DNA of 64,000 bases from Butyrivibrio sp. AE3004. Its GTDB lineage: Bacteria; Bacillota; Clostridia; Lachnospirales; Lachnospiraceae. The position numbers and the translations under genes are program-made. Where the stretch lies: assembly GCF_000703165.1 (NCBI RefSeq), contig NZ_JNLQ01000002.1, positions 3,472,001 through 3,536,000 of the forward strand. Direction: 5' to 3'. Position 1 is the stretch's first letter. The number at the start of each line of letters is the position of its first letter. Of the stretch, positions 42,876-51,531 are shown one piece after another. The notes below the pieces were generated by a model. That model was not told the origin of the DNA. It did not search any database and saw nothing but the letters and a program-made list of their open reading frames with translations.

Positions 42876-44876
42876 TCAATCTTTGTATACGAGTACTTCT
42901 TTGTCAGAGATTCCTGCAAGGAAGGGGCCGGGGATGGGTGCGGGAGCTCTGTGGGCTCCGAAGTAATCCTTGTCGAAGGTGATGGGAGTTCCATCAGGAT
43001 TCTCAAAATATTGTTCGGGCTCAAAGGCTTTTCCGAGAGATTCCGTACTAAGGATGTTGCAGGTAAAATCAGATAGTTTTTCGAACAGGTTTGTCTTAAT
43101 GAACCAGCTGCCATCCTTTTCCTTTACGGAAAGAGAAACCTTGGTCTTGGTATCGATCAGCTTGTTTTCTTCCTTTTTGTAAACAGTTGCACCGCCAAAA
43201 TATGCGTTGCCGTCAATCCATACGGGAAGATGACCAAAGTGTGCCTCGGCAAGTTTGCCCATATCCGGGTTCTTATTGAAATCGAACTGGTCTGACCACT
43301 CTTCGTAGGTAGGGAAGATATCAAATGGAGCTGTTCCTACAACCTCATAATCCGCATCCTGCGCAGTTTTTTCTTTGTTTTTAATCTCGAATTTTTGTGC
43401 AAAGACGTTGTTGTAAATTCTGTCGTCACCGTGAAGGATTGTCATAAAGCCTGCAACCTCGGTGCGGTGACGGATGTGATAAGGAGTGTATCTGGGCTCT
43501 CTTTGTCCGTTAATAACGCTGTCTACGCCGGAGTTTATGAGGCTGAAGCTTCCGAGTATAAGGTTGTGGATAACAGCAATACCTTCACTGGGAATTGTTA
43601 TTGATACAGGTGAGAGCAGCAGGTTGTTGTCGATAAGGGTAGGACCGTGTCCGACTTCAACGAAAACATCAGTGTTGAACATGGCACCGGGAGCTTGCTC
43701 TATACCATCAGGTCTGCAGTTGTCATGCATGAAGTTCTGAGAAACTCTTGCGCCTTGAGCCTGCCAGTCAAGCCATACACCCATGATGCAGTTGTGGATG
43801 TGATTTCTTCTTATGGTTACGTCGATAGCTGCATGGAGCTTGATGCCTGCAGTCTCAGCGCCGCCAAGCTGCTGTGAATTACAAATATGATGAATGTGGC
43901 AGTCCTCAATGGTAGAGAAAACACCGCCCATTCTGCCGACGATACCTGTCTGCTCGCAGTGATGGATATTACATCTTCTTATAAGATGATGACCGATGTT
44001 CTCCTTTAACCAGCCGTGGTACTGACCGCGGCAAACAGCGTCGCGCTCCATCTGGGTAGGACTCTTTACATGATGTTTTGTAAAGTACATATCGTTTTCG
44101 GGATCAAGGTATTTGCCGAGGGAAATACCGCAGCATCTGCTGTTGGAGATTTCGCAATCCTCGATGATCCAGCCTTTACTCCAGTGAGGACCGATCATAC
44201 CGTCCTGATAGGCAGCAGGCGGAGCCCAGGTAGTTGCAGCTTTGTTGATATCAAAACCGCTTACCGTAATATAATCAACGCCGTTTTTGTCAGGCATAAA
44301 GCAGTTCCTTCTGACACTGATCTCAGTCTTTTCCTTATTGGGATCGAGCTTATGGAAGTTGGCATAGATAACAGTTTCGTCACCATCCTGCTCTGTGTAC
44401 CACAGATACTTTGCTTCCTTAGGATGCCATGCAAAGGGATCCGGCTCACCCTTTTCACATTCTTCAAGAGAGTCGGTTTCGTACATCATAAGGTCATTTA
44501 TGAAAACAGCACCTGTATGACGGATCTTTGGTGAAAAATACCAGTCGCCGTATACTCTCTCTTTATAGGGATTAAAATCACCGAATATTGCGTTGTTGAT
44601 TCTTGCGCTCCAAACGTTATTCTTTTCCTTTTTCCAGTTTGTTAAAAGCTCTGCGCCGGTAATTACAGCTTCAAGCGGTTTCTCGGAACGATATGTAATT
44701 CTTGCGCATTCTGTTCCCGAATTTACAGGAACAACACGCTCGCGGTATACACCGGGCTTAACGATAACCTCATCTCCGGGAAGAGCAATCTTTGCTGCGT
44801 CATTTATGTTTTTAAAAGGCGCATTTATACTGCCGTCGCCATCACGGAAGGCATTTGAGTCTACATAATAAATCAT
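42876..44876 (-). CDS. GH120 beta-xylosidase
   Basis: A 666-residue cytoplasmic right-handed beta-helix enzyme that matches GH120 beta-xylosidases (XylC type): YYVDSNAFRDGDGS-x-APF, GDFNPYKERVYGDW, NVRR-like SVRRNCFMP, DYITVSGFDI and GPHWSKGWIIEDC. By alignment to memory of the Thermoanaerobacterium enzyme, the nucleophile is Asp370 (GVWLDWQAQG) and the acid/base Glu407 (DVFVEVGHG); about 14 extra residues lie between them. It should release xylose from xylo-oligosaccharides. GGAGGGAG precedes the ATG. It is divergent from an oligosaccharide ABC importer, a fitting pair. Confidence 0.9.
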   Translation of the reverse strand: MIYYVDSNAFRDGDGSINAPFKNINDAAKIALPGDEVIVKPGVYRERVVPVNSGTECARITYRSEKPLEAVITGAELLTNWKKEKNNVWSARINNAIFGDFNPYKERVYGDWYFSPKIRHTGAVFINDLMMYETDSLEECEKGEPDPFAWHPKEAKYLWYTEQDGDETVIYANFHKLDPNKEKTEISVRRNCFMPDKNGVDYITVSGFDINKAATTWAPPAAYQDGMIGPHWSKGWIIEDCEISNSRCCGISLGKYLDPENDMYFTKHHVKSPTQMERDAVCRGQYHGWLKENIGHHLIRRCNIHHCEQTGIVGRMGGVFSTIEDCHIHHICNSQQLGGAETAGIKLHAAIDVTIRRNHIHNCIMGVWLDWQAQGARVSQNFMHDNCRPDGIEQAPGAMFNTDVFVEVGHGPTLIDNNLLLSPVSITIPSEGIAVIHNLILGSFSLINSGVDSVINGQREPRYTPYHIRHRTEVAGFMTILHGDDRIYNNVFAQKFEIKNKEKTAQDADYEVVGTAPFDIFPTYEEWSDQFDFNKNPDMGKLAEAHFGHLPVWIDGNAYFGGATVYKKEENKLIDTKTKVSLSVKEKDGSWFIKTNLFEKLSDFTCNILSTESLGKAFEPEQYFENPDGTPITFDKDYFGAHRAPAPIPGPFLAGISDKEVLVYKD

Positions 44877-45243
44877 ATCTTTCTCCCTCCAAAACTATTA
44901 AAAGTGGACTATACAAATCTGGCACAATTGCCAAAAATACCATAATTTATACTGCAAAACGTACAAATTATGGTATATATTAAGCGCATAAAATCAGTAT
45001 GTCAATAATATGCATAAAATAATAAACGGAAAAGCAATAATTATATACAAAATGACAATATGTGCATAGACCATCAGATTGCATAAAGCCTATTATTAAA
45101 ACGTAATAAATTTTGTTCATCTCTCACAACAGATGGACTGGGAGCCTTTTTTGTTGTCGTGCGTATTTTGCACGACATTACAAAAACGGATATCCGACAA
45201 TATTTAATCTGATATAGATTTGCGTTTATAGAGGAGGTGCAAC
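44877..45243. promoter_or_regulatory. Divergent control region of GH120 and the sugar importer
   Basis: A 12-bp perfect inverted repeat, ATACCATAATTT (44937-44948) and AAATTATGGTAT (44965-44976), lies near the GH120 start. A second hairpin, GTCGTGC (45156-45162) and GCACGAC (45170-45176), lies near the importer start. Either may bind a sugar-responsive regulator. No gene is present in the 367 bases. Confidence 0.5.
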
Positions 45244-46152
45244 TTGACAAAGAAAAAAGCTTATTCGTTTCAACTTTTCCTATTGGTGCTTCCGTTTATA
45301 GTGCTGGTGCTGCTGTTTAGCTATTACCCGCTTTATGGATGGATGTATGCGTTCTATGATTACAAACCACCGAAAACACTGGCGAACAGTGCATTTGTAG
45401 GTTTCAAATGGTTTGCGTCACTTGTCAGCAGCGATGTTAAGATCAAGCAGCTTATCCAGGTACTTAAAAACACATTTGCAATGAGCGGACTTACACTCGG
45501 AACGAGCTGGCTGCCTATGCTCTTTGCGGTATTTCTCAATGAGATAAAGGGAGTAAAGTTCAGAAAATTCGTGCAGACAGTAACAACACTGCCGAACTTC
45601 GTAAGCTGGGTTATGGTTTATTCAATAGCATTCTCGCTGTTCAACAGCACAGGTATGATGAACTCCCTCCTTACAAAAGCAGGACTTATAAGCACACCTA
45701 TTCTTTTCCTTCAGTCATCTTCACATGTATGGTTCACACAGTGGTTATGGCTTACCTGGAAAAACCTCGGATGGGCAGCAATCATGTACATAGCTGCAAT
45801 TTCCAGTATCGATGATGAGCTTATTCAGGCAGCGAGAGTTGACGGAGCAACAAGAATGCAGGTTATATGGCATATAACAATTCCCAGCCTTCTTCCTACC
45901 TACTTTGTTCTTCTTGTACTTAATGTTGCTAACTTCCTTAATAATGGTATGGAACAGTATTACGTATTCCAGAACGCATTTAATAAGGATTATATTCAGG
46001 TACTTGACCTGTACGTTTACAACATGGCTATGGGTAGCGGCGGTTACTCTGTATCTGTTGCGATCAGTATGCTGAAGAGCCTTGTCAGCCTTGTTCTTCT
46101 ATTTGTAGTTAACAGAGCCTCCAAGTCAATTCGCGGCGAGAGCATTCTGTAA
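45244..46152 (+). CDS. LplB-type sugar ABC transporter permease
   Basis: A 302-residue membrane protein with six helices, of the LplB/MsmF type. It has LFSYYPLYGWMYAFYDYKPPK near the N-terminus and the ATPase-contacting EAA-like loop at about 195-215 (IQAARVDGATRMQVIWHITIP). The start is TTG at 45244 with GAGGAGG five bases upstream. It begins a three-gene importer with a second permease and a solute-binding protein; no ATPase gene is included, as usual when a shared MsmK-type ATPase serves many importers. Confidence 0.92.
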   Translation: MTKKKAYSFQLFLLVLPFIVLVLLFSYYPLYGWMYAFYDYKPPKTLANSAFVGFKWFASLVSSDVKIKQLIQVLKNTFAMSGLTLGTSWLPMLFAVFLNEIKGVKFRKFVQTVTTLPNFVSWVMVYSIAFSLFNSTGMMNSLLTKAGLISTPILFLQSSSHVWFTQWLWLTWKNLGWAAIMYIAAISSIDDELIQAARVDGATRMQVIWHITIPSLLPTYFVLLVLNVANFLNNGMEQYYVFQNAFNKDYIQVLDLYVYNMAMGSGGYSVSVAISMLKSLVSLVLLFVVNRASKSIRGESIL

Positions 46153-46167
46153 AGGGAGGTAGAGACA

Positions 46168-47145
46168 ATGGCTATAACACATTCTATGACAGATACGGTG
46201 AATACTATGACAGGTTCAAACAACACTAAGGCAAATAAAAAGACCAAGATGCATGTAAGTGCCGGTGACAGAGCTGTGGAAATTGTCTGCTACATAATCT
46301 TTACAATAGCAGCGTTCCTGTGCCTGTATCCGTTCTACTACATCATAATAAACACTATTAGTGCAAATGATATAAGCGCAAGAGGAGATATCCTTTTCCT
46401 TCCGCAGAATATACATTTCCACAACTATATTTCCGCATTCAGGATTGAGGGACTTCCTCAGGCATTCAAGATTTCTCTTATGAGAACAATTCTCGGAACA
46501 GCGCTTACGGTTTTTGCATCCGCTTTTCTTGGATTCATGTTTACTCAGGAAAAAATGTGGAAGAGAAAGTTCTGGTACAGAGTAGTGGTTGCAACCATGT
46601 ACTTCAACGCAGGAATTATTCCCTGGTACCTGGTTATGAAATCCATGCACCTTACAAACAACTTCTGGGGGTACATACTTCCCGCTATCGTTTCACCCTT
46701 CAACCTGATCCTGACAAAGACCTTCGTTGAATCGGTTCCGAAGGAGCTTCAGGAAGCAGCTGAAATGGATGGTGCAGGAGTACTTACAGTATTCTTCAGA
46801 GTTATCATCCCGGTAATCAAGCCTATCATGGCAACAGTTGCTATTTTCTCAGCTGTCAGCCAGTGGAACGCATTCCAGGATACCTTGCTTCTCATGACTG
46901 ATACAAAGCTTTATCCTTTGCAGTTCGTGCTTTATCAGTATCTGAATCAGGCAAGCTCACTTGCATCACTTGCACAGAGTACCTCAAGTACGGCATCACT
47001 TGCAGCTGCGGCAGCTACAGCTCAGACAACCACAAGTGTACGTATGACAATAACAGTTATCGTAGTACTTCCGATCATGCTCGTTTACCCCATCTTCCAG
47101 AAGTACTTTGTAAAGGGAATTATGATCGGGGCGGTAAAAGGTTGA
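46168..47145 (+). CDS. YtcP/LplC-type sugar ABC transporter permease
   Basis: A 325-residue second permease: AFLCLYPFYYIIINTISA near the N-terminus, six helices, and the EAA loop LQEAAEMDGAGVLTVFFRVIIP at about 191-212. The C-terminus KYFVKGIMIGAVKG is the standard ending of this family. GGGAGG precedes the ATG. An unusual Ala/Ser/Thr-rich run (LASLAQSTSSTASLAAAAA) before the last helix is an insertion seen in some LplC proteins. Partner of the LplB-type protein. Confidence 0.92.
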   Translation: MAITHSMTDTVNTMTGSNNTKANKKTKMHVSAGDRAVEIVCYIIFTIAAFLCLYPFYYIIINTISANDISARGDILFLPQNIHFHNYISAFRIEGLPQAFKISLMRTILGTALTVFASAFLGFMFTQEKMWKRKFWYRVVVATMYFNAGIIPWYLVMKSMHLTNNFWGYILPAIVSPFNLILTKTFVESVPKELQEAAEMDGAGVLTVFFRVIIPVIKPIMATVAIFSAVSQWNAFQDTLLLMTDTKLYPLQFVLYQYLNQASSLASLAQSTSSTASLAAAAATAQTTTSVRMTITVIVVLPIMLVYPIFQKYFVKGIMIGAVKG

Positions 47146-47146
47146 G

Positions 47147-47234
47147 CAGAGCACTTAGCGAAGTCCTTTTGAGCTTAGTGCGAGCCATGGGTGAACACTT
47201 GGCGAGGTTTTTCACGAGCCTAGTGAGAATCCCA
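47147..47234 (+). repeat. Imperfect 44-base direct repeat after the permease gene
   Basis: GAGCACTTAGCGAAGTCC... (47147) and GAACACTTGGCGAGGTTT... (47191) align over about 40 bases, each holding CTTAG/CCTAGTG elements. It starts right at the permease stop. Confidence 0.55.
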
Positions 47235-47251
47235 GAGAGGAACTTCCAGGA

Positions 47252-47341
47252 CCCTCATCCGGCAGCTGCGCTGCCACCTTCCCCCTGGGAGGGGGAAGGC
47301 GTTGAATGTTCAAGGCTGTCACTTTCTAAGGGGAAGGCTTT
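47252..47341 (-). repeat. Inverted palindromic repeat copy plus a degenerate copy
   Basis: 47252-47300 is a full reverse-orientation unit (CCCTCATCC ... GGCAGC/GCTGCC hairpin ... long C/G hairpin). 47312-47341 is a decayed long hairpin. They lie inside the importer operon, between the second permease and the solute-binding gene. Confidence 0.8.
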
Positions 47342-47342
47342 A

Positions 47343-47486
47343 ATTGGAAGTATTAAAAAATCTCAACCAGCTTTAGGGTTGAGATATATGTTTGGAATAA
47401 TAAAAAATCTTACCCGGCTAAAGGGTTGAGATATATGTTTGGAATAATAAAAAAATCTTACCCGGCTAAAGGGTTGAGATATATGT
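47343..47486 (+). repeat. Three tandem copies of a 46-48 base unit before the solute-binding gene
   Basis: Each unit ends in GGGTTGAGATATATG and starts near TTTGGAATAATAAAAAATC. The first copy can fold as CTCAACC/GGTTGAG; the later two have CTTACCC and pair less well. The array ends just before AAAAGGAGG of the solute-binding gene, so it may stabilise or regulate the downstream message. Confidence 0.75.
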
Positions 47487-47508
47487 ATGGAAAAAAGGAG
47501 GAATGAAA

Positions 47509-49302
47509 ATGAAACTCAAAAAACTTTCATCTCTGGCACTTACTGCAATGCTTACAGTAAGTATGCTTGCCGGATGTGGCGGGGGAAGTGCAGAGAGCAC
47601 AACCACAGATGGTGGCAGTACGGAGACAAAAACAGAATCCACTGAGGCGTCTGAGAGCACAGATGCTACTGAGAGCAGTGATTCAGCAGAGGCAGCTCCC
47701 GCAGCAAACCACGACGAGACCTATACTGTGGATTTCTACAACGTAGCAGCTAACTTCCAGGGTATTCAGCCCGGATGGTATGGCAAGATCGTTAAGGACA
47801 AGTTCAACATGGACCTTAACATCATCGCTCCTCAGGTATCAGGCGATGGCGCAGCTCTTTATCAGACAAGATGTGCAGCAGGCGCACTCGGTGATCTTAT
47901 CATCCTTGATAATGCCGATGCTGCAGAGTGCGTAGAGTCAGGACTTATTCATGACCTTACAGATGCACTTTCAAAGTATCCTAACCTTATGAAGTATGAA
48001 AAGCAGATCAAAGAGTTCAACTCACAGATCGGTGACGGCTCCAAGATCTATTGCATACCGCTTGAAATGAACAACAACGGACCTACAGATTACAAGCAGC
48101 TCCACGTTTATTCTTATCCTCGTATGGGATGGGATATGTACAACGAAGTTGGTGCTCCCGAGCTTAAGAATGTTGATGACCTTCTTGATTGCCTTAAGGC
48201 TATCCAGGATGCACATCCTACAAACGAAAACGGTGATCCCGCATATGCTATCAGCATGTGGAAGGATTGGGATTCACAGTACATGGAGAACGTAGCTCAG
48301 GTTACAAAGTGGTATGGCCAGGAAGTTAACGGCTCCGTACTTATCGGCACAGACAACTCAATCGCTCCTATCACAGATAAGGATGGCGCTTACTACAAGA
48401 TGCTTAAGTTCTTCTACAAAGCTAACCAGATGGGACTTGTTGATCCCGACTCTGCAACTCAGGACTGGAACTCAATCGTTTCCAAGATGCAGGATAAGAG
48501 AGTTTACCTCTACTGGTACAGCTGGCAGTATGGCTTCTGGAACAGCCCTGCTAAGGGAGAAGAGGGAACCAACTATGTTGAGATTCCTGTAGCTGATACA
48601 AACCTTTACCAGGCATCAGACACCTACTATGGTGATGGCCGTGTTCTTTGCGTAGGTTCACAGGTTGACGACGCAAACTTTGACAGACTTATGGAGTTCC
48701 TTGACTGGTATGCTTCACCTGAGGGTGTTCAGATCCAGCATGCAGGTACAGAAGGCCTTACATACACAATCGAAGATGGCAAGTACACACTTACAGAGGA
48801 TGGACTTAACAGATTCTCTGCAGAAGTTCTCGTTCCTGAGGAAATGGGCGGCGGTAACTGGAATGATGGTAACAACCAGATCAACCAGTGGATCGTAGCA
48901 TCATGTGATGTTAACCCTGAGACAGGTGAGCCTTATGCTTCAGATATGTGGTCAACAACAATCGAGATGAACCAGACAAAGACAACAAAGGAATGGTCCG
49001 AGAAGTTTGGTGCAGCTGATGACGTTGAATACCTCAAGAAGAACAACATGATGACAGTTGTTCCTTCAATCAACATCGCACTTGCAATCGATTCTACAGA
49101 CATCAGCCTTATCCGTAAGCAGTGCGGCGATGTTATAAAGGATTCTTCATGGAGAATGGTATTTGCTAAGGATGATGCAGACTTCGATGCTCAGTGGGAT
49201 GAAATGACAACTCAGCTTGAAGGCCTTGGCTTCCAGGATCTCGTAGCATTCGATACAGAGAAGTATCAGCCTATGCTTGATGCAAGAAAAGCGGCTCAGT
49301 AA
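47509..49302 (+). CDS. Oligosaccharide-binding lipoprotein of the ABC importer
   Basis: About 597 residues. A lipoprotein signal (MKLKKLSSLALTAMLTVSML, then AGCGGG with the lipidated Cys at about 24) leads to a Ser/Thr/Glu-rich linker to about residue 65 and a family-1 type binding domain of the large LplA/YtcQ kind (LIILDNADAAECVESGLIHDLT, AISMWKDWDSQ, VYLYWYSWQYGFW). It captures the sugar for the two permeases upstream; the GH120 neighbour suggests xylo-oligosaccharides. ATG at 47509 has ideal spacing to GGAGG; ATG 47503 is too close. Strong codon bias suggests high expression. Confidence 0.9.
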   Translation: MKLKKLSSLALTAMLTVSMLAGCGGGSAESTTTDGGSTETKTESTEASESTDATESSDSAEAAPAANHDETYTVDFYNVAANFQGIQPGWYGKIVKDKFNMDLNIIAPQVSGDGAALYQTRCAAGALGDLIILDNADAAECVESGLIHDLTDALSKYPNLMKYEKQIKEFNSQIGDGSKIYCIPLEMNNNGPTDYKQLHVYSYPRMGWDMYNEVGAPELKNVDDLLDCLKAIQDAHPTNENGDPAYAISMWKDWDSQYMENVAQVTKWYGQEVNGSVLIGTDNSIAPITDKDGAYYKMLKFFYKANQMGLVDPDSATQDWNSIVSKMQDKRVYLYWYSWQYGFWNSPAKGEEGTNYVEIPVADTNLYQASDTYYGDGRVLCVGSQVDDANFDRLMEFLDWYASPEGVQIQHAGTEGLTYTIEDGKYTLTEDGLNRFSAEVLVPEEMGGGNWNDGNNQINQWIVASCDVNPETGEPYASDMWSTTIEMNQTKTTKEWSEKFGAADDVEYLKKNNMMTVVPSINIALAIDSTDISLIRKQCGDVIKDSSWRMVFAKDDADFDAQWDEMTTQLEGLGFQDLVAFDTEKYQPMLDARKAAQ

Positions 49303-49317
49303 TATAGCTTAAAAAAT

Positions 49318-49366
49318 GGGGCATCGCTTCGGATGATTGATCATCCGGGCGGCGCCCTTTTCTTTT
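49318..49366 (+). terminator. Terminator of the sugar importer operon
   Basis: GGGC...TTCGGATGAT and ATCATCCG...GCGCCC form a long imperfect stem around 49318-49358, followed by TTTTCTTTT. Confidence 0.75.
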
Positions 49367-49394
49367 GCTTTACATGTTTGCGTTTATAAATTGG

Positions 49395-49421
49395 TATAAT
49401 TTTGACAATTCGTGGTATAAT
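49395..49421 (+). promoter_or_regulatory. Tandem extended -10 promoters of the repeat-protein gene
   Basis: TGGTATAAT occurs twice, with TATAAT at 49395-49400 and 49416-49421. Both have the TG one base upstream; -35 matches are weak. They lie 60-85 bases before the chosen ATG. Confidence 0.55.
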
Positions 49422-49480
49422 TTATATATAGAGTTATCTTTTGATATATGAAAATAAAATGCTTACGGAGAAGACAGACT

Positions 49481-50779
49481 ATGAAAGATAAACTAAAAAA
49501 TGATTTGATTGAGGCGTATTTATATGAATACCAATTTGCTGACTGGGACTTGATTAATGAAGATATATTAAAGGATCCGGATACGCCGTCACTTATTCTT
49601 GATATGTTGTATGACGCAAATAAGGCGGACATGAGAGTTCTTAGAGGCATATCTGTACATCCAAAAGCATCTCCTGAATTGTTAAAGATACTCTCAGCTG
49701 ATGAAAATGATGCAGTAAGATGGGGCGTTGCTGAAAACAATAATACACCTGATGATGCGCTTTTAAAGCTGTCAAAGGATAGCAGTGATGTCATAAGATA
49801 CAGGGTTGCTCACAATCCTCACGCTCCCGAGGCTGTACTTGCGGGACTTTCAAAAGAGGAGAGCAAGATCGTAAGAAGTGGCGTTGCTTTAAACGCACAT
49901 ACCGAACACGGCATCCTGGAGCATTTTGCAAATGATAAAGAGGAAATCGTTCGTCTTGCGGTTGCGGAAAATAATAGTACAAGCGCTGATATCTTAACTG
50001 TCCTTTCAGATGATATCGATAGAAACGTAAGGGCTGCCGTAGCTGAAAATAAAAATACTTCCGAGCAGACATTGACAAAGCTCGCAGGAGACAGGAGAAC
50101 AGTAGTAAGGGACAAGACATCAAGGAATCCTAATACACCAATAGCTGCGCTTCAGGGACTTATAAATGACGGAGAGATCGTAGTAAGAGAAGGTGTTGCA
50201 AGAAATGAAAGTTCTACAGTTGAAATCCTGAATGTTCTTGCAAATGATCAGAAGCAGTCCGTGCGCTCCGGAGTTGCGAGAAACAAGAATTCCTCCGAGG
50301 ACATCTTAAGAAAGCTGTCAGATGACGGAGATGCATACGTAAGAAAAGCAGTTGCAAGAAATAAGAATACACCTGAAACAGTCCTTACAAGGCTTTCAAA
50401 AGATGATGACTGGCGCGTCTGCGAAGGTGTTGCCACTAATCCCAGTTCACCTGCTGCTGTCCTTGAATTCCTTTCAAATGACAGAGACCGATATGTTAGA
50501 AAAGCTGTTGCCAGTAACGTGAGCACTCCTGATGATGTGCTCATACGCCTTGCAGAAGATGATGAGTGGATTGTTCGTGAGAATGTAGCAAATAATCCAA
50601 AGGCTCCCATAGAAGCCCTTATGAAAATGAAGGATGATGATGACTGGAGAGTTGCAAGGCTTATAGTTAAAAATCCAAATATGACAGAAGAAGCCCTTCA
50701 TCGTATCTCATTATCCCATGGCTTCAGAATGAGATATAAGGCCTGCGTTGCACTTCTAAAGCATGAGGAAGACTTGTAG
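49481..50779 (+). CDS. LRV/HEAT-like solenoid protein with fourteen 26-residue repeats
   Basis: About 432 residues. From about residue 50 to 420 it consists of roughly 14 repeats of 26 residues of the form VR-x-x-VA-x-N-x-x-T-P-x-x-x-L-x-x-L-S-x-D-x-D-x-x, resembling the leucine-rich repeat variant (LRV) pattern, giving a two-helix solenoid. No signal, membrane segment or catalytic motif is seen, so a cytoplasmic scaffold or binding role is likely. The first 45 residues are a separate acidic helical cap. GGAG at 49467-49470 favours ATG 49481 over 49448. It stands alone between the importer and the pilin gene. Confidence 0.82.
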   Translation: MKDKLKNDLIEAYLYEYQFADWDLINEDILKDPDTPSLILDMLYDANKADMRVLRGISVHPKASPELLKILSADENDAVRWGVAENNNTPDDALLKLSKDSSDVIRYRVAHNPHAPEAVLAGLSKEESKIVRSGVALNAHTEHGILEHFANDKEEIVRLAVAENNSTSADILTVLSDDIDRNVRAAVAENKNTSEQTLTKLAGDRRTVVRDKTSRNPNTPIAALQGLINDGEIVVREGVARNESSTVEILNVLANDQKQSVRSGVARNKNSSEDILRKLSDDGDAYVRKAVARNKNTPETVLTRLSKDDDWRVCEGVATNPSSPAAVLEFLSNDRDRYVRKAVASNVSTPDDVLIRLAEDDEWIVRENVANNPKAPIEALMKMKDDDDWRVARLIVKNPNMTEEALHRISLSHGFRMRYKACVALLKHEEDL

Positions 50780-50963
50780 TATTTATAAAAATTTTAGAAA
50801 TTTCACTAAACTTTTTGAAGTGTTTGAATATCGGGAGATTTTGCACGTATTATTATATATTGACCTTAATTTTGCTTTAAAATAGCTGAATTGCATAATA
50901 ATAATATAAATTAATAGGATTTTTAGAAAAAATAGCTAAAGATTTCTTGAATTATTCCGATAT

Positions 50964-50992
50964 TTGATATAGCATAAACTTATAAGCATAAT
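50964..50992 (+). promoter_or_regulatory. Probable promoter of the major prepilin gene
   Basis: TTGATA (50964-50969) and CATAAT (50987-50992) are 17 bases apart and lie about 42 bases before the prepilin ATG. The rest of the 254-base gap is AT-rich with no gene. Confidence 0.5.
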
Positions 50993-51033
50993 TTCATTGT
51001 GGTTTTCAAGCAAAAGAAAAGGAGATATGAAAT

Positions 51034-51420
51034 ATGATTAAGAAAATGAGGGCGAGATTAACAGAAAAAAAAGGATTTACATTAGCTGAGCTCCTGATTG
51101 TAGTTGCTATTATAGCCGTGCTGGTTGCAATTGCGATTCCAATTTTTAGTACTCAGCTGGAGAAGAGCCGAGAGGCAACTGATTTGGCTAATGTTCGTGC
51201 AGCATATGCTGAAGTAATGGCACAATATTTGACAGGTAATGGTTCTGGAAAAAGTATGAGTGTTACTGCAAATCAGACACAGGCAAGTTGGCAAGGCCCG
51301 GCTGGAGCTATTACTACCCAAATTAACGGAACAGAGGGTAAAGTAAGCTTTGCTGCGAAGATTAAACCGAATAAGTATAAAGTAGCAATTAGTTCAGGAG
51401 GTACAGTCACTGTTAACTAA
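51034..51420 (+). CDS. pilA: Type IV major prepilin (PilA-like)
   Basis: A 128-residue class III prepilin. The cleavage site is KKG|FTLAELLIVVAIIAVLVAIAIP, with a 15-residue basic leader, Phe +1 and Glu +5, then a 60-residue globular part rich in Gly/Thr/Lys. No cysteine pair is present. It has AAGGAG, its own promoter and a terminator at 51465-51503, so it is expressed separately from the assembly operon at 54063. By position and monocistronic layout it is the best candidate for the major subunit. Confidence 0.9.
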   Translation: MIKKMRARLTEKKGFTLAELLIVVAIIAVLVAIAIPIFSTQLEKSREATDLANVRAAYAEVMAQYLTGNGSGKSMSVTANQTQASWQGPAGAITTQINGTEGKVSFAAKIKPNKYKVAISSGGTVTVN

Positions 51421-51464
51421 TTTTTTAAAAATATAATAATCATCTATTTTGAAAAATAGGCATG

Positions 51465-51503
51465 AAAAGCGCTGCCAATGTATGCTGTACAGGTGGCGCT
51501 TTT
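51465..51503 (+). terminator. Terminator after the prepilin gene
   Basis: AAAAGCGCTGCC (51465-51476) pairs with GGTGGCGCTTTT (51492-51503), two G-T pairs included. An ATG at 51478 lies in its loop, which argues against that codon as the start of the next gene. Confidence 0.75.
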
Positions 51504-51531
51504 ATATTTCTTATTATCTGGAGATAAACAG

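Noticed and set aside
42755..43114. A 119-residue - strand frame over the inverted palindromic repeats and GH120 3-prime end
   Set aside because: It is a translation of repeat DNA overlapping the real GH120 coding frame.
47142..47429. A 95-residue frame after the second permease gene
   Set aside because: It simply reads through the palindromic and tandem repeats; no ribosome binding site independent of the permease stop.
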